DNA of 64,000 nucleotides, from assembly GCF_024652905.1 (NCBI RefSeq), contig NZ_CP102428.1:384501-448500 (forward strand). Reading direction: 5' to 3'. The notes under the pieces were generated by a model that was not told the DNA's origin, searched no databases, and was given only the letters and a program-made list of their open reading frames with translations. The translations under genes and the position numbers were made by a program. Numbering within the stretch: position 1 is the stretch's first letter; every line of letters starts with the position of its first letter. Shown here one piece after another: positions 41,001 through 49,600 of this stretch. The stretch is from Pseudomonas oryzihabitans (GTDB taxonomy: Bacteria > Pseudomonadota > Gammaproteobacteria > Pseudomonadales > Pseudomonadaceae).

Positions 41001-43340
41001 GACGTCTTGGCTGAGCATGCCTTTCTGTTGATCGCTGAGCATGTTCAGCAGCATCCTGGCTGGCAGTTCTGCTATGTCGATGAAGACGTTCAGGTAAAAA
41101 GGGGGGGGTACACCAACCCGCTGTTCAAACCGGACATCAATCTGGATCTGTTGCGCAGCTATCCTTATCTCGGTCCGCGAGTGGCTGTCGCCGCCCGGAG
41201 CTATCTCGACCTGCAGGGATTTGCTGACGATATCGGTCAGCTGGGTCCCTATGATTTTGCTTTTCGGGTGATAGAAACCTATGGCCTCGATGCCGTTGGA
41301 CATATACCGGAAGTGCTGATACACGCTCATTGCTCTTTCGGTGAGTGGGTTTCGCGCCCCGATGTACAACCTTTTATAGCTCCTGTGGTGAGTCGCCACT
41401 TGGGACGGCTGAATGTTCCCCATGAAATATATGCTGGCGCACTTTCGGTTATAAATAGAGTGGCCTATAGCTATTCCGGCGAACCGAAGATCAGTCTAAT
41501 CATACCGACCAAGGATCAGTTGTTCTATTTGCGTCGTTGTATTGAAAGTATCTTCGAGAAGACTTCCTATCCCAACTATGAAATCATCATTGTAGACAAT
41601 GGAAGCACCGATGCGGCCACCTGCGAGTGGCTTCAGGGAATACGAGATCTCAAGACGCAACAGTTGCGAGTAATCGACTATCCTGAGGCTTTCAATTACT
41701 CGGCAATGAACAATCTCGCCGTCGCGCACTCCACCGGCGACTATCTGATTTTGCTCAATAACGATACCGAGGTGATTCAGCCGGACTGGATACAGGCATT
41801 GCTCAACCACGCCAGGCGCCCCGAGGTCGGGGTGGTAGGAGCCAAGCTGCATTTTCCCGATGGACGTATCCAGCACGCGGGTGTTGTGCTGGGGCTGGAT
41901 GGACCAGCCGATCATGCCTTCATAGGCCTGCCCGCGGATGATCCCGGTTACATGCATCGTATGGTAGTCGATCAAAACTATCTGGCGGTAACAGCTGCGT
42001 GCCTCATGGTCCCGCGTTCGTTGTATCTCGAAGTTGGTGGACTTGATGAAGGCGATTTTCGTGTTTCCTACAACGACGTCGATTTCTGTCTGAAGATACG
42101 CCAAGCTGGCTATCTCTGTGTCTGGACGCCCTATGCGGTTCTCATGCACGAGGGAAGTGTCAGTCAGCGGGAAGTCGACAAGAGCAGCCAGTCGGAAAAG
42201 GTCACTAGATTTACCGCTGAGCAATTGTCGATGTATGACCGATGGCTGCCTGTGATTGCCAACGATCCCAGCTACAACCGGAACCTGGCGCTGACGAAAC
42301 CAGGTTTCGAGCTTGATCCCCGGGAGGCAGGTTGGAAGCCACTGGTCACCTCACTCAGCCCGCGTATCTTGGCGATACCGGCTGACGACAGCGGTTGTGG
42401 TCACTATCGGATTTATCAACCCTTCGAAGCGCTCCGTGAACGTGCGCTGATTGAAGGTGGTATAGGCGCAGATATCCTTTCCCCGGCGGAAATCGACCGG
42501 ATTGCGCCCGATACGATAGTTCTGCAGCGACAGATACTGGATGAGCAGATAAATATGATTCAAAGGCTCAAAAGGTACTCGACCGCGTTTCGCGTCTTCG
42601 AGCTGGATGACTACCTGCCTAATTTGCCGCTAAAGAGCGTCCACCGAGAGCATATGCCCAAGGATGTCCTGAAATCTTTGCGCCGAGCACTCTCTCTGGT
42701 GGATCGCTTCGTCGTCTCCACTGACGCCTTGGCCGAGCAATTTGGAGATCTGCACTCTGACATCAGAGTGGTCAACAACCGTTTGCCCATCAAATGGTGG
42801 GGAAATCTCACACCGCACAAGGCCGCTTCTTCACGTCCACGGGTTGGGTGGGCAGGAGGCATTGGGCATCAGGGGGATCTCGAATTGATTCACGATGTGG
42901 TTCGAGATCTCGCGAACGAGGTCGACTGGATATTCTTGGGCTATTGCCCTGAAAGCCTGCGAGCCTATGTGAAGGAATTTCACCATGGGGTACAGATTGA
43001 GCAGTATCCCCAGCGTCTCGCCGACCTTGCTCTGGATCTGGCCATTGCACCTTTGGAGGACAATGTATTCAACGCCTGTAAGAGCAATTTGCGGCTGCTT
43101 GAGTATGGAGCCTGTGGCTATCCGGTGGTGTGCAGCGACGTACGTGCCTACGCCGGGAGCTTGGACGTGGTTCGCGTCAAGAACCGCTACAAGAATTGGG
43201 TGGAAGCCATCCGCGCTCAGGTGGGTGACCTTCCTCCCAGCCGGCTAGCGGGACAGAGACTGCGCGCCCAGGTCATGGGCAACTGGTTATTGGACGAGAA
43301 GGGTGTTCTGGACTGGCAGGCGGCCTGGTTGCCAAGCTGA
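38040..43340 (+). CDS. FgtA-like multidomain flagellin glycan transferase
   Basis: A 1766-residue protein. Domains in order: SAM methyltransferase (about 1-200; LLDIGCADGQFS near 50); CDP-glycerol glycerophosphotransferase/TagF-like domain (about 215-550; IIIKPHP near 392 and DILVADRSSLLFEFMAL near 450); a beta-rich stretch (about 720-860); a degenerate GT2-like half (about 900-1140); a complete GT2 domain (ISLIIPTKDQ from 1151, IIVDNGSTD, NNDTE at 1240-1244); and a C-terminal GT-B-like domain (about 1440-1766; EYGACGYPVVCSD). By position and make-up it corresponds to fgtA (PA1091 in PAO1), needed to glycosylate FliC. An A5G8 tract at 41096-41108 covers codons 1019-1023. Strongly AT-richer than neighbours. 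Start ATG at 38040; a GTG at 38025 overlaps the previous gene. Confidence 0.85.
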   Translation: MKKASQGIKARQFWSATQRGQIGPELLYERQREVISSAVLPLLEPSDRLLDIGCADGQFSLLYAQKVAKVKGIDLGSELIRQACDQAAKIGAANVQFEAVDIFEFERSERFEAVSLMGVLTTITDDLSAARVLLRAAEVLSDDGILILKDAVLVGADSSVTLVTDSYEAVYRTESSYLALVRSLGFELSSRHPLLTMDNYQQTSILYVFRQLLPKPVEKPHSSLRVACYGSMPFHFRSLRPLSACFEKSLLSLDIAEVMAWRPDVIAVADGWSVEFWRDYCDAHGATLVAMRHGSVTRYGYAEPQYNLADYMCGSAWDIEDTLLSGVRPRQGFLLTGNAWVDQVFRLPKRVPVRDCPTILFAPTYNPELSAAVYFGERLVPLIRQVFPTARIIIKPHPAIVQYEHAFVVEKERFRNLMAVWRMQAASDSLVELIDDPEASIADSFAEADILVADRSSLLFEFMALDRPILLYSSEKRVEHWEYNPSAPGNAWRDIGLEFQDDDKFLSLLGDVFGAHERRCRKAQVERTQALHGRYQDGLSTQRVASAIANLPCVTVVINGYDEQQSLLLVENVTQEWPSAHVVLIGQVIDRAGVNSYSSLLQWTNVLEKQGGKTGLFLLLEGHSCMQPGSFHPLSVALAESGKGTFRGRRHTLSAAVDTAMDDGGEAAWLRKRLSKVLGRTCWQLVTYDALMCEVAHLRSQLSEAAMQVWWHSLTTPGPEPTNSLYVTPGPGVTKLVGSVHYLFGEESRLSITSDIRSDWYGRGRLRLHLAALDQKNYSHFPVGLTFTVNGLVLEQRFEIAEATQAFDIFFAPDAQGRAEVGIFCNGSFPGMQGLVGSISLAGTFDEVEVLLSVVDSDQAERPFPHVVRLTDDLAESLTDYQAWSSPRRFGVEQKALIAGRAAGSEPRTQMLAVLHGNVLDVELLARTLSSIGSQLYPVAGVVVMAVEGQGPTPTTADQWQPVDSWCGLAQVLESTGADWFMVMEVGDVLAEHAFLLIAEHVQQHPGWQFCYVDEDVQVKRGGYTNPLFKPDINLDLLRSYPYLGPRVAVAARSYLDLQGFADDIGQLGPYDFAFRVIETYGLDAVGHIPEVLIHAHCSFGEWVSRPDVQPFIAPVVSRHLGRLNVPHEIYAGALSVINRVAYSYSGEPKISLIIPTKDQLFYLRRCIESIFEKTSYPNYEIIIVDNGSTDAATCEWLQGIRDLKTQQLRVIDYPEAFNYSAMNNLAVAHSTGDYLILLNNDTEVIQPDWIQALLNHARRPEVGVVGAKLHFPDGRIQHAGVVLGLDGPADHAFIGLPADDPGYMHRMVVDQNYLAVTAACLMVPRSLYLEVGGLDEGDFRVSYNDVDFCLKIRQAGYLCVWTPYAVLMHEGSVSQREVDKSSQSEKVTRFTAEQLSMYDRWLPVIANDPSYNRNLALTKPGFELDPREAGWKPLVTSLSPRILAIPADDSGCGHYRIYQPFEALRERALIEGGIGADILSPAEIDRIAPDTIVLQRQILDEQINMIQRLKRYSTAFRVFELDDYLPNLPLKSVHREHMPKDVLKSLRRALSLVDRFVVSTDALAEQFGDLHSDIRVVNNRLPIKWWGNLTPHKAASSRPRVGWAGGIGHQGDLELIHDVVRDLANEVDWIFLGYCPESLRAYVKEFHHGVQIEQYPQRLADLALDLAIAPLEDNVFNACKSNLRLLEYGACGYPVVCSDVRAYAGSLDVVRVKNRYKNWVEAIRAQVGDLPPSRLAGQRLRAQVMGNWLLDEKGVLDWQAAWLPS
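41096..41108 (+). repeat. A5G8 homopolymer tract inside the glycan transferase gene
   Basis: Five A followed by eight G. In the current state the frame is open (Lys-Arg-Gly-Gly at residues 1020-1023). Gain or loss of one G would shift the frame and truncate the protein before its complete GT2 and GT-B domains. Such tracts drive phase variation in other bacteria. Confidence 0.8.
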
Positions 43341-43388
43341 TTCAAGTTAGAGGTCTGTTGGCCGATACGAAGGTAGATCGTACTCAGG

Positions 43389-43413
43389 GGGAAGCTACGG
43401 CTTCCCTTTTTTC
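43389..43413 (+). terminator. Intrinsic terminator after the glycosylation island
   Basis: Seven-base stem GGGAAGC with GCTTCCC, loop TACG, then six T and C. It insulates fliC from the island. A second imperfect inverted repeat (CTTCCTC with GAGGAAG, 43413-43438) follows and may be structural. Confidence 0.85.
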
Positions 43414-43451
43414 TTCCTCGCAAAAAAGCAAGAGGAAGTGAAAGAAAAAAT

Positions 43452-43478
43452 TAAAGCTTCCTGAGTCCACGCCGATAA
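43452..43478 (+). promoter_or_regulatory. Sigma28 (FliA) promoter for fliC
   Basis: TAAAGCTT, an 11-base spacer, then GCCGATAA. Fits the FliA consensus with correct spacing. It lies 90 bases upstream of the fliC ATG. Confidence 0.92.
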
Positions 43479-43567
43479 ACAAGATGAATGCGAAATGCAG
43501 GGGCGCCTGAGCAAGCAGGCCCCGTTCGCATGCTCAGGCACACACGGTTCTACTGGAGGACGCCACC

Positions 43568-45019
43568 ATGGCCCTTACCGTCAATACCAACATTGCTTCT
43601 CTGAACACCCAGCGTAACCTGCAAGCTTCCTCGAACGCGCTGTCCACTTCCATGCAGCGTCTGTCCACCGGTAGCCGTATCAACAGTGCCAAGGACGACG
43701 CCGCCGGCCTGCAGATTTCCAACCGTCTGACCAATCAGATCAATGGTTTGAACCAGGCGACTCGCAACGCCAATGATGGCATCTCTCTAGCGCAGACCGC
43801 TGAAGGCGCCATGCAGCAGTCGACCAATATTCTGCAGCGTATTCGTGACCTGGCCGTGCAGTCCGCCAACGGTTCCAACAGTGACGCTGACCGTGCTGCC
43901 CTGCAGAAAGAAGTCTCCGCGCAGCAGTCCGAGCTGAGCCGTATCGCTGATACCACCACCTTTGGTGGCCGCAAGCTGCTCGATGGCTCTTTCGGGACCA
44001 CCAGCTTCCAGATCGGTTCCAATGCCTACGAAACCATCGATATTACGCTGAAAGATACCTCCTCGACCGCTCTGGGCTCGTATCAGATCGGTGGTGGTGC
44101 TACCACCGAAGGTTCTGACGGCACTACTAAGACGGGTAAGGTGACTACCGGTAGTGGCGCTGTCTTCTCCAGCGGCACCATCAACGTTGTAGGCGGTGGC
44201 AAATCCGAAAGCGTGACTGTTGCTACTAATGACAGCGCGAAGACTCTGGCCGCAAAATTTGATGGCAAGATCCCTGGTCTGGCAGCGTCTGCCCGTACGG
44301 TAGTTCAGGCTGAAGTTGCCGTTACCAGTGGCTCGGTCAACATGAAGATGACGGTTGGCGACAACTCTGTCGACTTGGTAGGCGTTACCAGCACCAAGGA
44401 GCTGGCCGCTCAGATCAACTCCAACGCCAGCAAGCTGGGTGTCACTGCTAACTATGATGAGCAGAGCAAGAAGCTGACCATCACTTCTGCTTCGGGTGAG
44501 AACATCACCTTCGGCAAAGACACCAACAGTGCTAATGCCACGGTTAAAATCGCTTCTCAAAGCAGCGACGGGAAATTCAGCGCGTCCACCGATATCAAAG
44601 CAAATGGTGGTACGGCCACTGGCTACGTGAAGCTGGACTCCCCAACGACCTTCGCAATGACTGGTGCTACTACCGAAGTGTTCGGCAAGAAAACCGCCGA
44701 GCTGAGCAAGGTCTCCGACGTCGACATCTCCACTGCAGACGGTGCCCAGAAAGCCCTGTCCGTCATCGACCAGGCCCTGGCCAACATCGATAGCCAGCGT
44801 GCCGACCTCGGTGCCGTGCAGAACCGCTTCGACAATACTATCAGCAACCTGACCAACATCTCGGAAAACGCCTCGTCCGCTCGTAGCCGGATCAAAGACA
44901 CCGACTACGCCCAGGAGACCGCCAACCTGTCGAAGAACCAGGTTCTGCAACAGGCCGGTACCGCGATTCTGGCCCAGGCCAAGCAGCTGCCTCAGTCGGT
45001 ACTCAGCCTGCTCCAGTAA
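43568..45019 (+). CDS. fliC: FliC, flagellin
   Basis: Filament subunit, 483 residues, close to the length of P. aeruginosa b-type flagellin (488). The D0/D1 ends are conserved. Residues 30-51 carry the flg22 epitope, identical to the P. aeruginosa version I remember except Ser51 for Ala. The TLR5-contact helix [10 protein letters not shown] is intact. The middle (about 175-400) is Ser/Thr/Gly-rich and is the likely O-glycosylation surface. Read from the sigma28 promoter upstream and followed by a terminator. The start follows CTGGAGGACGCC. Confidence 0.97.
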   Translation: MALTVNTNIASLNTQRNLQASSNALSTSMQRLSTGSRINSAKDDAAGLQISNRLTNQINGLNQATRNANDGISLAQTAEGAMQQSTNILQRIRDLAVQSANGSNSDADRAALQKEVSAQQSELSRIADTTTFGGRKLLDGSFGTTSFQIGSNAYETIDITLKDTSSTALGSYQIGGGATTEGSDGTTKTGKVTTGSGAVFSSGTINVVGGGKSESVTVATNDSAKTLAAKFDGKIPGLAASARTVVQAEVAVTSGSVNMKMTVGDNSVDLVGVTSTKELAAQINSNASKLGVTANYDEQSKKLTITSASGENITFGKDTNSANATVKIASQSSDGKFSASTDIKANGGTATGYVKLDSPTTFAMTGATTEVFGKKTAELSKVSDVDISTADGAQKALSVIDQALANIDSQRADLGAVQNRFDNTISNLTNISENASSARSRIKDTDYAQETANLSKNQVLQQAGTAILAQAKQLPQSVLSLLQ

Positions 45020-45043
45020 GGCAGATGATCGGCTAGGTAAGGC

Positions 45044-45073
45044 AGGGAGAAGAGGGACGCCTCTTCTCCCTTT
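45044..45073 (+). terminator. Intrinsic terminator after fliC
   Basis: Twelve-base perfect stem AGGGAGAAGAGG with its complement and loop GACG, then TTC. The T-run is short, so partial read-through into flaG is possible. Confidence 0.75.
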
Positions 45074-45094
45074 CATCCGTTATGAGGACAAAAC

Positions 45095-45463
45095 ATGGAC
45101 ATCGTCAAAACATCGGGTTTTGCCGCGGTGCCCGCCTCTGGCGCCAATTCGGGAGGAAGCGGGATAGCTGCCGTTTCGTCTTCGGAAAAATCTGCGGCCA
45201 CTGAGCAGGACAAAACCCAGCAGTCGGCTGCAGAGGTTAACCAGGACGACGTGGATAGCGCCGTTTCCGGATTGAAATCAAAGCTACAGAATGATCGTCG
45301 TAATCTCGATTTCCAGGTGGACGACTCCACCGGCGAGGTCGTGGTTAAGGTGATCGACGGCGAGTCAGGCAAGTTGGTACGACAGATTCCTACGGAGGAG
45401 GTGTTGAAGTTGTCCAAGCAACTCGACGACTTCCGTAGCCTGATGTTTGAGGCCAAAGCCTGA
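45095..45463 (+). CDS. flaG: FlaG family protein
   Basis: A 122-residue protein of unknown exact role that affects filament length. The N-terminal 60 residues are Ser/Ala-rich. The conserved FlaG core follows (DFQVDDSTGEVVVKVID, then KLVRQIPTEEVLKLSKQLDDFRSLMFEAKA). Between fliC and fliD as in other pseudomonads. The start has ATGAGGACAAA upstream. Confidence 0.92.
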   Translation: MDIVKTSGFAAVPASGANSGGSGIAAVSSSEKSAATEQDKTQQSAAEVNQDDVDSAVSGLKSKLQNDRRNLDFQVDDSTGEVVVKVIDGESGKLVRQIPTEEVLKLSKQLDDFRSLMFEAKA

Positions 45464-45464
45464 G

Positions 45465-45480
45465 CGGCACGGATCTTGTA
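45465..45480 (+). promoter_or_regulatory. Weak sigma54-like site upstream of fliD
   Basis: CGGCACGGATCTTGTA has the -24 GG and a T-T-G at the right ten-base distance, but the -12 GC is GT. It overlaps the flaG stop region. Possible fliD-fliS-fliT promoter, low confidence. Confidence 0.3.
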
Positions 45481-45526
45481 ATCCGGGATCCACAACGACG
45501 AAACGTTGGCGGGGGAGATTGAAGAC

Positions 45527-46972
45527 ATGGCAGGCATATCTGGTATCGGCGGCTCAGGCCTCGACATCGACACCATCGTCAAAACGATGGTGGCGGCAGA
45601 AAAGGCACCCAAGCAGAATCAGATCACCAAGACCGAAAACGAGGCCGTGGCGCAACTCACGGCCGTCGGTTCGCTCAAGAGCGCGATCAGCGATTTCCAG
45701 AGCGCTCTGACCACGCTCAATAGCCCCTCCAGCTTTCTGGCCCGTACTGTCAGCACGTCAAAATCGGATGTGTTGACGGCAACCGCCAGCCAGAGTGCCG
45801 GCCTGGGTAGTTACCAGGTCGAGGTCAAGCAATTGGCCGCAAATAGCAAGGTCGCCCTGGGAGCCGTGAGCGCTAAGGACAAGTTCAGTCAGGGTACCCT
45901 GGACATCAAGGTTGGTAGTACCTCGATCCCCGGTATCAAGATTGACTCCACCAACAACACGTTGGCGGGTATTCGCGACGCCATCAATACGGCGGGTAAA
46001 TCTCAAGGCCTTAGCGCAACCATCGTCAGCGATACCCAAGGTGCACGCCTGGTGCTGAGCAGCACTCAATCGGGTGACGGCAATGACATCGCGGTGTCGG
46101 TCTCAGGAGACGACGGCAGCGGTACCCAAAGTCTTTCCAAGCTGGAGTTCACGCCGTCTGCCAAGCCTACCGACAGCTCTGTGGCCGACCCGCCGACGCC
46201 AAGTGATCCGGCCGCCGCGCGGATTTTGACTAGGGCGCAGAGTGCCCTCATGACGGTGGACGGCTTGCAGGTCACCAGCAAGACCAACACCGTCAATGAT
46301 GCCATCGAGGGCGTCAGCTTCACGCTCAAGACCAAGACGGACAAGGATGCCCCCATAACCGTAGGGGTTAGCCAGGACGAAGCCGGGGTGAAGGGAAACG
46401 TCAAGAAATTCGTCGATGCCTATAACAAGCTAATGGGCGTTATCAAGACGCAGACGGCTGTCACTACGGTAGGCGAAAACAGCGCTCCCATCACCGGTGC
46501 GCTGGTAGGGGATGCCACCACTCGAACGCTTACTAGCACCATCCGCAACGAGTTGGTGAACATGCAAGGGACGGGGTCAATCAAGGCCTTGGCCGATCTA
46601 GGCATCACGACCCAGAAGGATGGCACGCTCGCCATAGACGACACCAAGCTGGGCAAGATGGTAAGCGGTAATTTTTCTGACCTGGCAAGCTTTTTCACGG
46701 GTGACAATGGTCTGGCTGCGCGGATGAAGGGAAAACTCGACGTCTATACCCAGGCGGGCGGTATTCTCGAGCAGCGGACCTCGGCCCTGAGTGACGTGCG
46801 CAAGAAGGTCACTCAGCAGCAGACGGCGCTGAATACGCGCATGACCTCGCTCCAGGACCGTCTGTACAAACAGTACAATGCTATGGATGCAACCTACTCC
46901 CAGCTGTCCAGCACGGCGTCCCAGCTTGCCTCTTCGCTGGCGTCCATGCCGTTCGCGACCAAGAGCTCCTGA
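45527..46972 (+). CDS. fliD: FliD, filament cap
   Basis: HAP2, 481 residues, caps the growing filament and can act as an adhesin. N-terminal ISGIGGSGLDIDTIVKTMVAAEKAP (FliD_N) and C-terminal MTSLQDRLYKQYNAMDATYSQLSSTASQLASSL are typical. Start at the ATG at 45527 with GGGGGAG upstream; a TTG seven codons earlier lacks support. FliT is its expected chaperone. Confidence 0.95.
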   Translation: MAGISGIGGSGLDIDTIVKTMVAAEKAPKQNQITKTENEAVAQLTAVGSLKSAISDFQSALTTLNSPSSFLARTVSTSKSDVLTATASQSAGLGSYQVEVKQLAANSKVALGAVSAKDKFSQGTLDIKVGSTSIPGIKIDSTNNTLAGIRDAINTAGKSQGLSATIVSDTQGARLVLSSTQSGDGNDIAVSVSGDDGSGTQSLSKLEFTPSAKPTDSSVADPPTPSDPAAARILTRAQSALMTVDGLQVTSKTNTVNDAIEGVSFTLKTKTDKDAPITVGVSQDEAGVKGNVKKFVDAYNKLMGVIKTQTAVTTVGENSAPITGALVGDATTRTLTSTIRNELVNMQGTGSIKALADLGITTQKDGTLAIDDTKLGKMVSGNFSDLASFFTGDNGLAARMKGKLDVYTQAGGILEQRTSALSDVRKKVTQQQTALNTRMTSLQDRLYKQYNAMDATYSQLSSTASQLASSLASMPFATKSS

Positions 46973-47056
46973 CACTAGAGAATTTGCCGGATCAGGCGTC
47001 AAGTTCTGCTTGTGACGACCGATAAAGAACTATCGGAAACACACAGAGGTTGTGAC

Positions 47057-47437
47057 ATGAACGCAATGACGGCCATGCGCCAATACCAGCAAGTCGGTTT
47101 GCAGGCGCAGGTGTTCGAAGCCAGTCCCCATCAGCTGATCCAGATGCTCATGCAGGGCGCCTTGGATCGTCTGGCCAAGGCTCAAGGTGCCCTTGAGCGG
47201 GGTTGGCTGCCGGAGAAGGGTGAGCTGATCGGCAAGACCGTATCTATCATCGCCGGCTTGAAGGACGTTCTGGATTTCGAGCAGGGTGGCGAGATCGCGA
47301 CTAACCTGGATCGCCTGTACGACTACATGATCCGCCGGCTCAGCGAAGCCAACCGCAACAATGATCCTGTTATCCTGGAAGAAGTATCCGGCCTGATCCG
47401 CGAGATCAAATCCGGCTGGGATGCCATTGCCCCCTGA
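47057..47437 (+). CDS. fliS: FliS, flagellin export chaperone
   Basis: A 126-residue helical chaperone that binds the FliC C-terminus. Motifs include MRQYQQVGLQAQVFEASPHQLIQMLMQGALDRL and LDRLYDYMIRRLSEANRNND. The start MNAMTAMRQYQ was chosen; the upstream in-frame extension to 47012 has no family similarity. Confidence 0.95.
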   Translation: MNAMTAMRQYQQVGLQAQVFEASPHQLIQMLMQGALDRLAKAQGALERGWLPEKGELIGKTVSIIAGLKDVLDFEQGGEIATNLDRLYDYMIRRLSEANRNNDPVILEEVSGLIREIKSGWDAIAP

Positions 47438-47451
47438 TCTGGAGTCGACCG

Positions 47452-47763
47452 ATGAACGTCGCCATGCAAAAGACCCCGGTGGAACGCGTCGAGCTCGTCT
47501 ATGAGCAGATGGCCGCTGCGCTCAAGGCCGGAGACTGGACGCGGATCGCCGAGCTGGATCTGGATTGCCGCCTGTTCGTCGACGAAGCCATGTATGCCAC
47601 GGGCGACGAGGCCGTAGCCCTGCGTGCCAGCCTCGAGCGCCTGCTGTCGCTCTATGCCTCCCTGCTGCAGAGCTGCAAGGCAGAGCGGGACGCCACCGCC
47701 CAGGAGCTGACCAGGCTCAACAAATCGAACCAGGCTGCTAAGGTCTATCAACTGTTCGGTTGA
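47452..47763 (+). CDS. fliT: FliT-like chaperone (FleP position)
   Basis: A 103-residue helical protein 14 bases after fliS. Occupies the slot of fliT/fleP in P. aeruginosa. The sequence VELVYEQMAAALKAGDWTRIAELDLDCR and the C-terminal LTRLNKSNQAAKVYQLFG fit the FliT group. Probably a FliD chaperone; divergence in this family leaves the exact role open. Confidence 0.8.
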   Translation: MNVAMQKTPVERVELVYEQMAAALKAGDWTRIAELDLDCRLFVDEAMYATGDEAVALRASLERLLSLYASLLQSCKAERDATAQELTRLNKSNQAAKVYQLFG

Positions 47764-47927
47764 CTGTCATCTGTTGGACGGTAATTCAAAGTTTGGATAT
47801 TTCGCCGCCATAAAATTGACCCCGCATCACAATTTGTCTTAACTTGCGCAAGATGCCGACCAGTTGGCACTTGGATGCAGGCGACACCTGCGCGTAGCGA
47901 ACCGACAAGCCGAATTGGGGCAGGGAC

Positions 47928-49406
<1,479 letters not shown>

Positions 49407-49416
49407 CGGGCTCTTT

Positions 49417-49507
49417 GTAGGTTGGGCTGAGCGCAGCGAAGTCCAACGGTGCTCAACTCGGTCATGCGGTTGGGCTTCGACGACGAAGCCGCCTCCACCC
49501 AACCTAC
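49417..49507. repeat. REP-like inverted repeat between fleQ and fleS
   Basis: Starts with GTAGGTTGGG and ends with CCCAACCTAC. The first 31 bases differ at only two positions from the element at 60817-60847. The second arm has the same ends but a diverged middle (a CTTCGACGACGAAG palindrome). It lies 11 bases after the fleQ stop and 36 before the fleS sigma54 site, so it may end or stabilise the fleQ transcript. Confidence 0.85.
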
Positions 49508-49542
49508 GGCTCGTTTCTCTCCGAATAGGCGTCACTACCAGG

Positions 49543-49558
49543 CGGCATGGGTCTTGCT
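49543..49558 (+). promoter_or_regulatory. Sigma54 promoter for fleS-fleR
   Basis: CGGCATGGGTCTTGCT, GG and GC ten bases apart. Predicted start near 49569, 32 bases before the chosen fleS ATG. FleQ is the expected activator by analogy with P. aeruginosa. Confidence 0.8.
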
Positions 49559-49600
49559 CCAACCCGGACAATGTCAATTGTTCGTCGCGAGCCAAAGTCG

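Noticed and set aside
47865-47880. Sigma54 promoter for fleQ
   Set aside because: Only nine bases separate GG and GC, so it was not listed as a promoter; kept as an observation.
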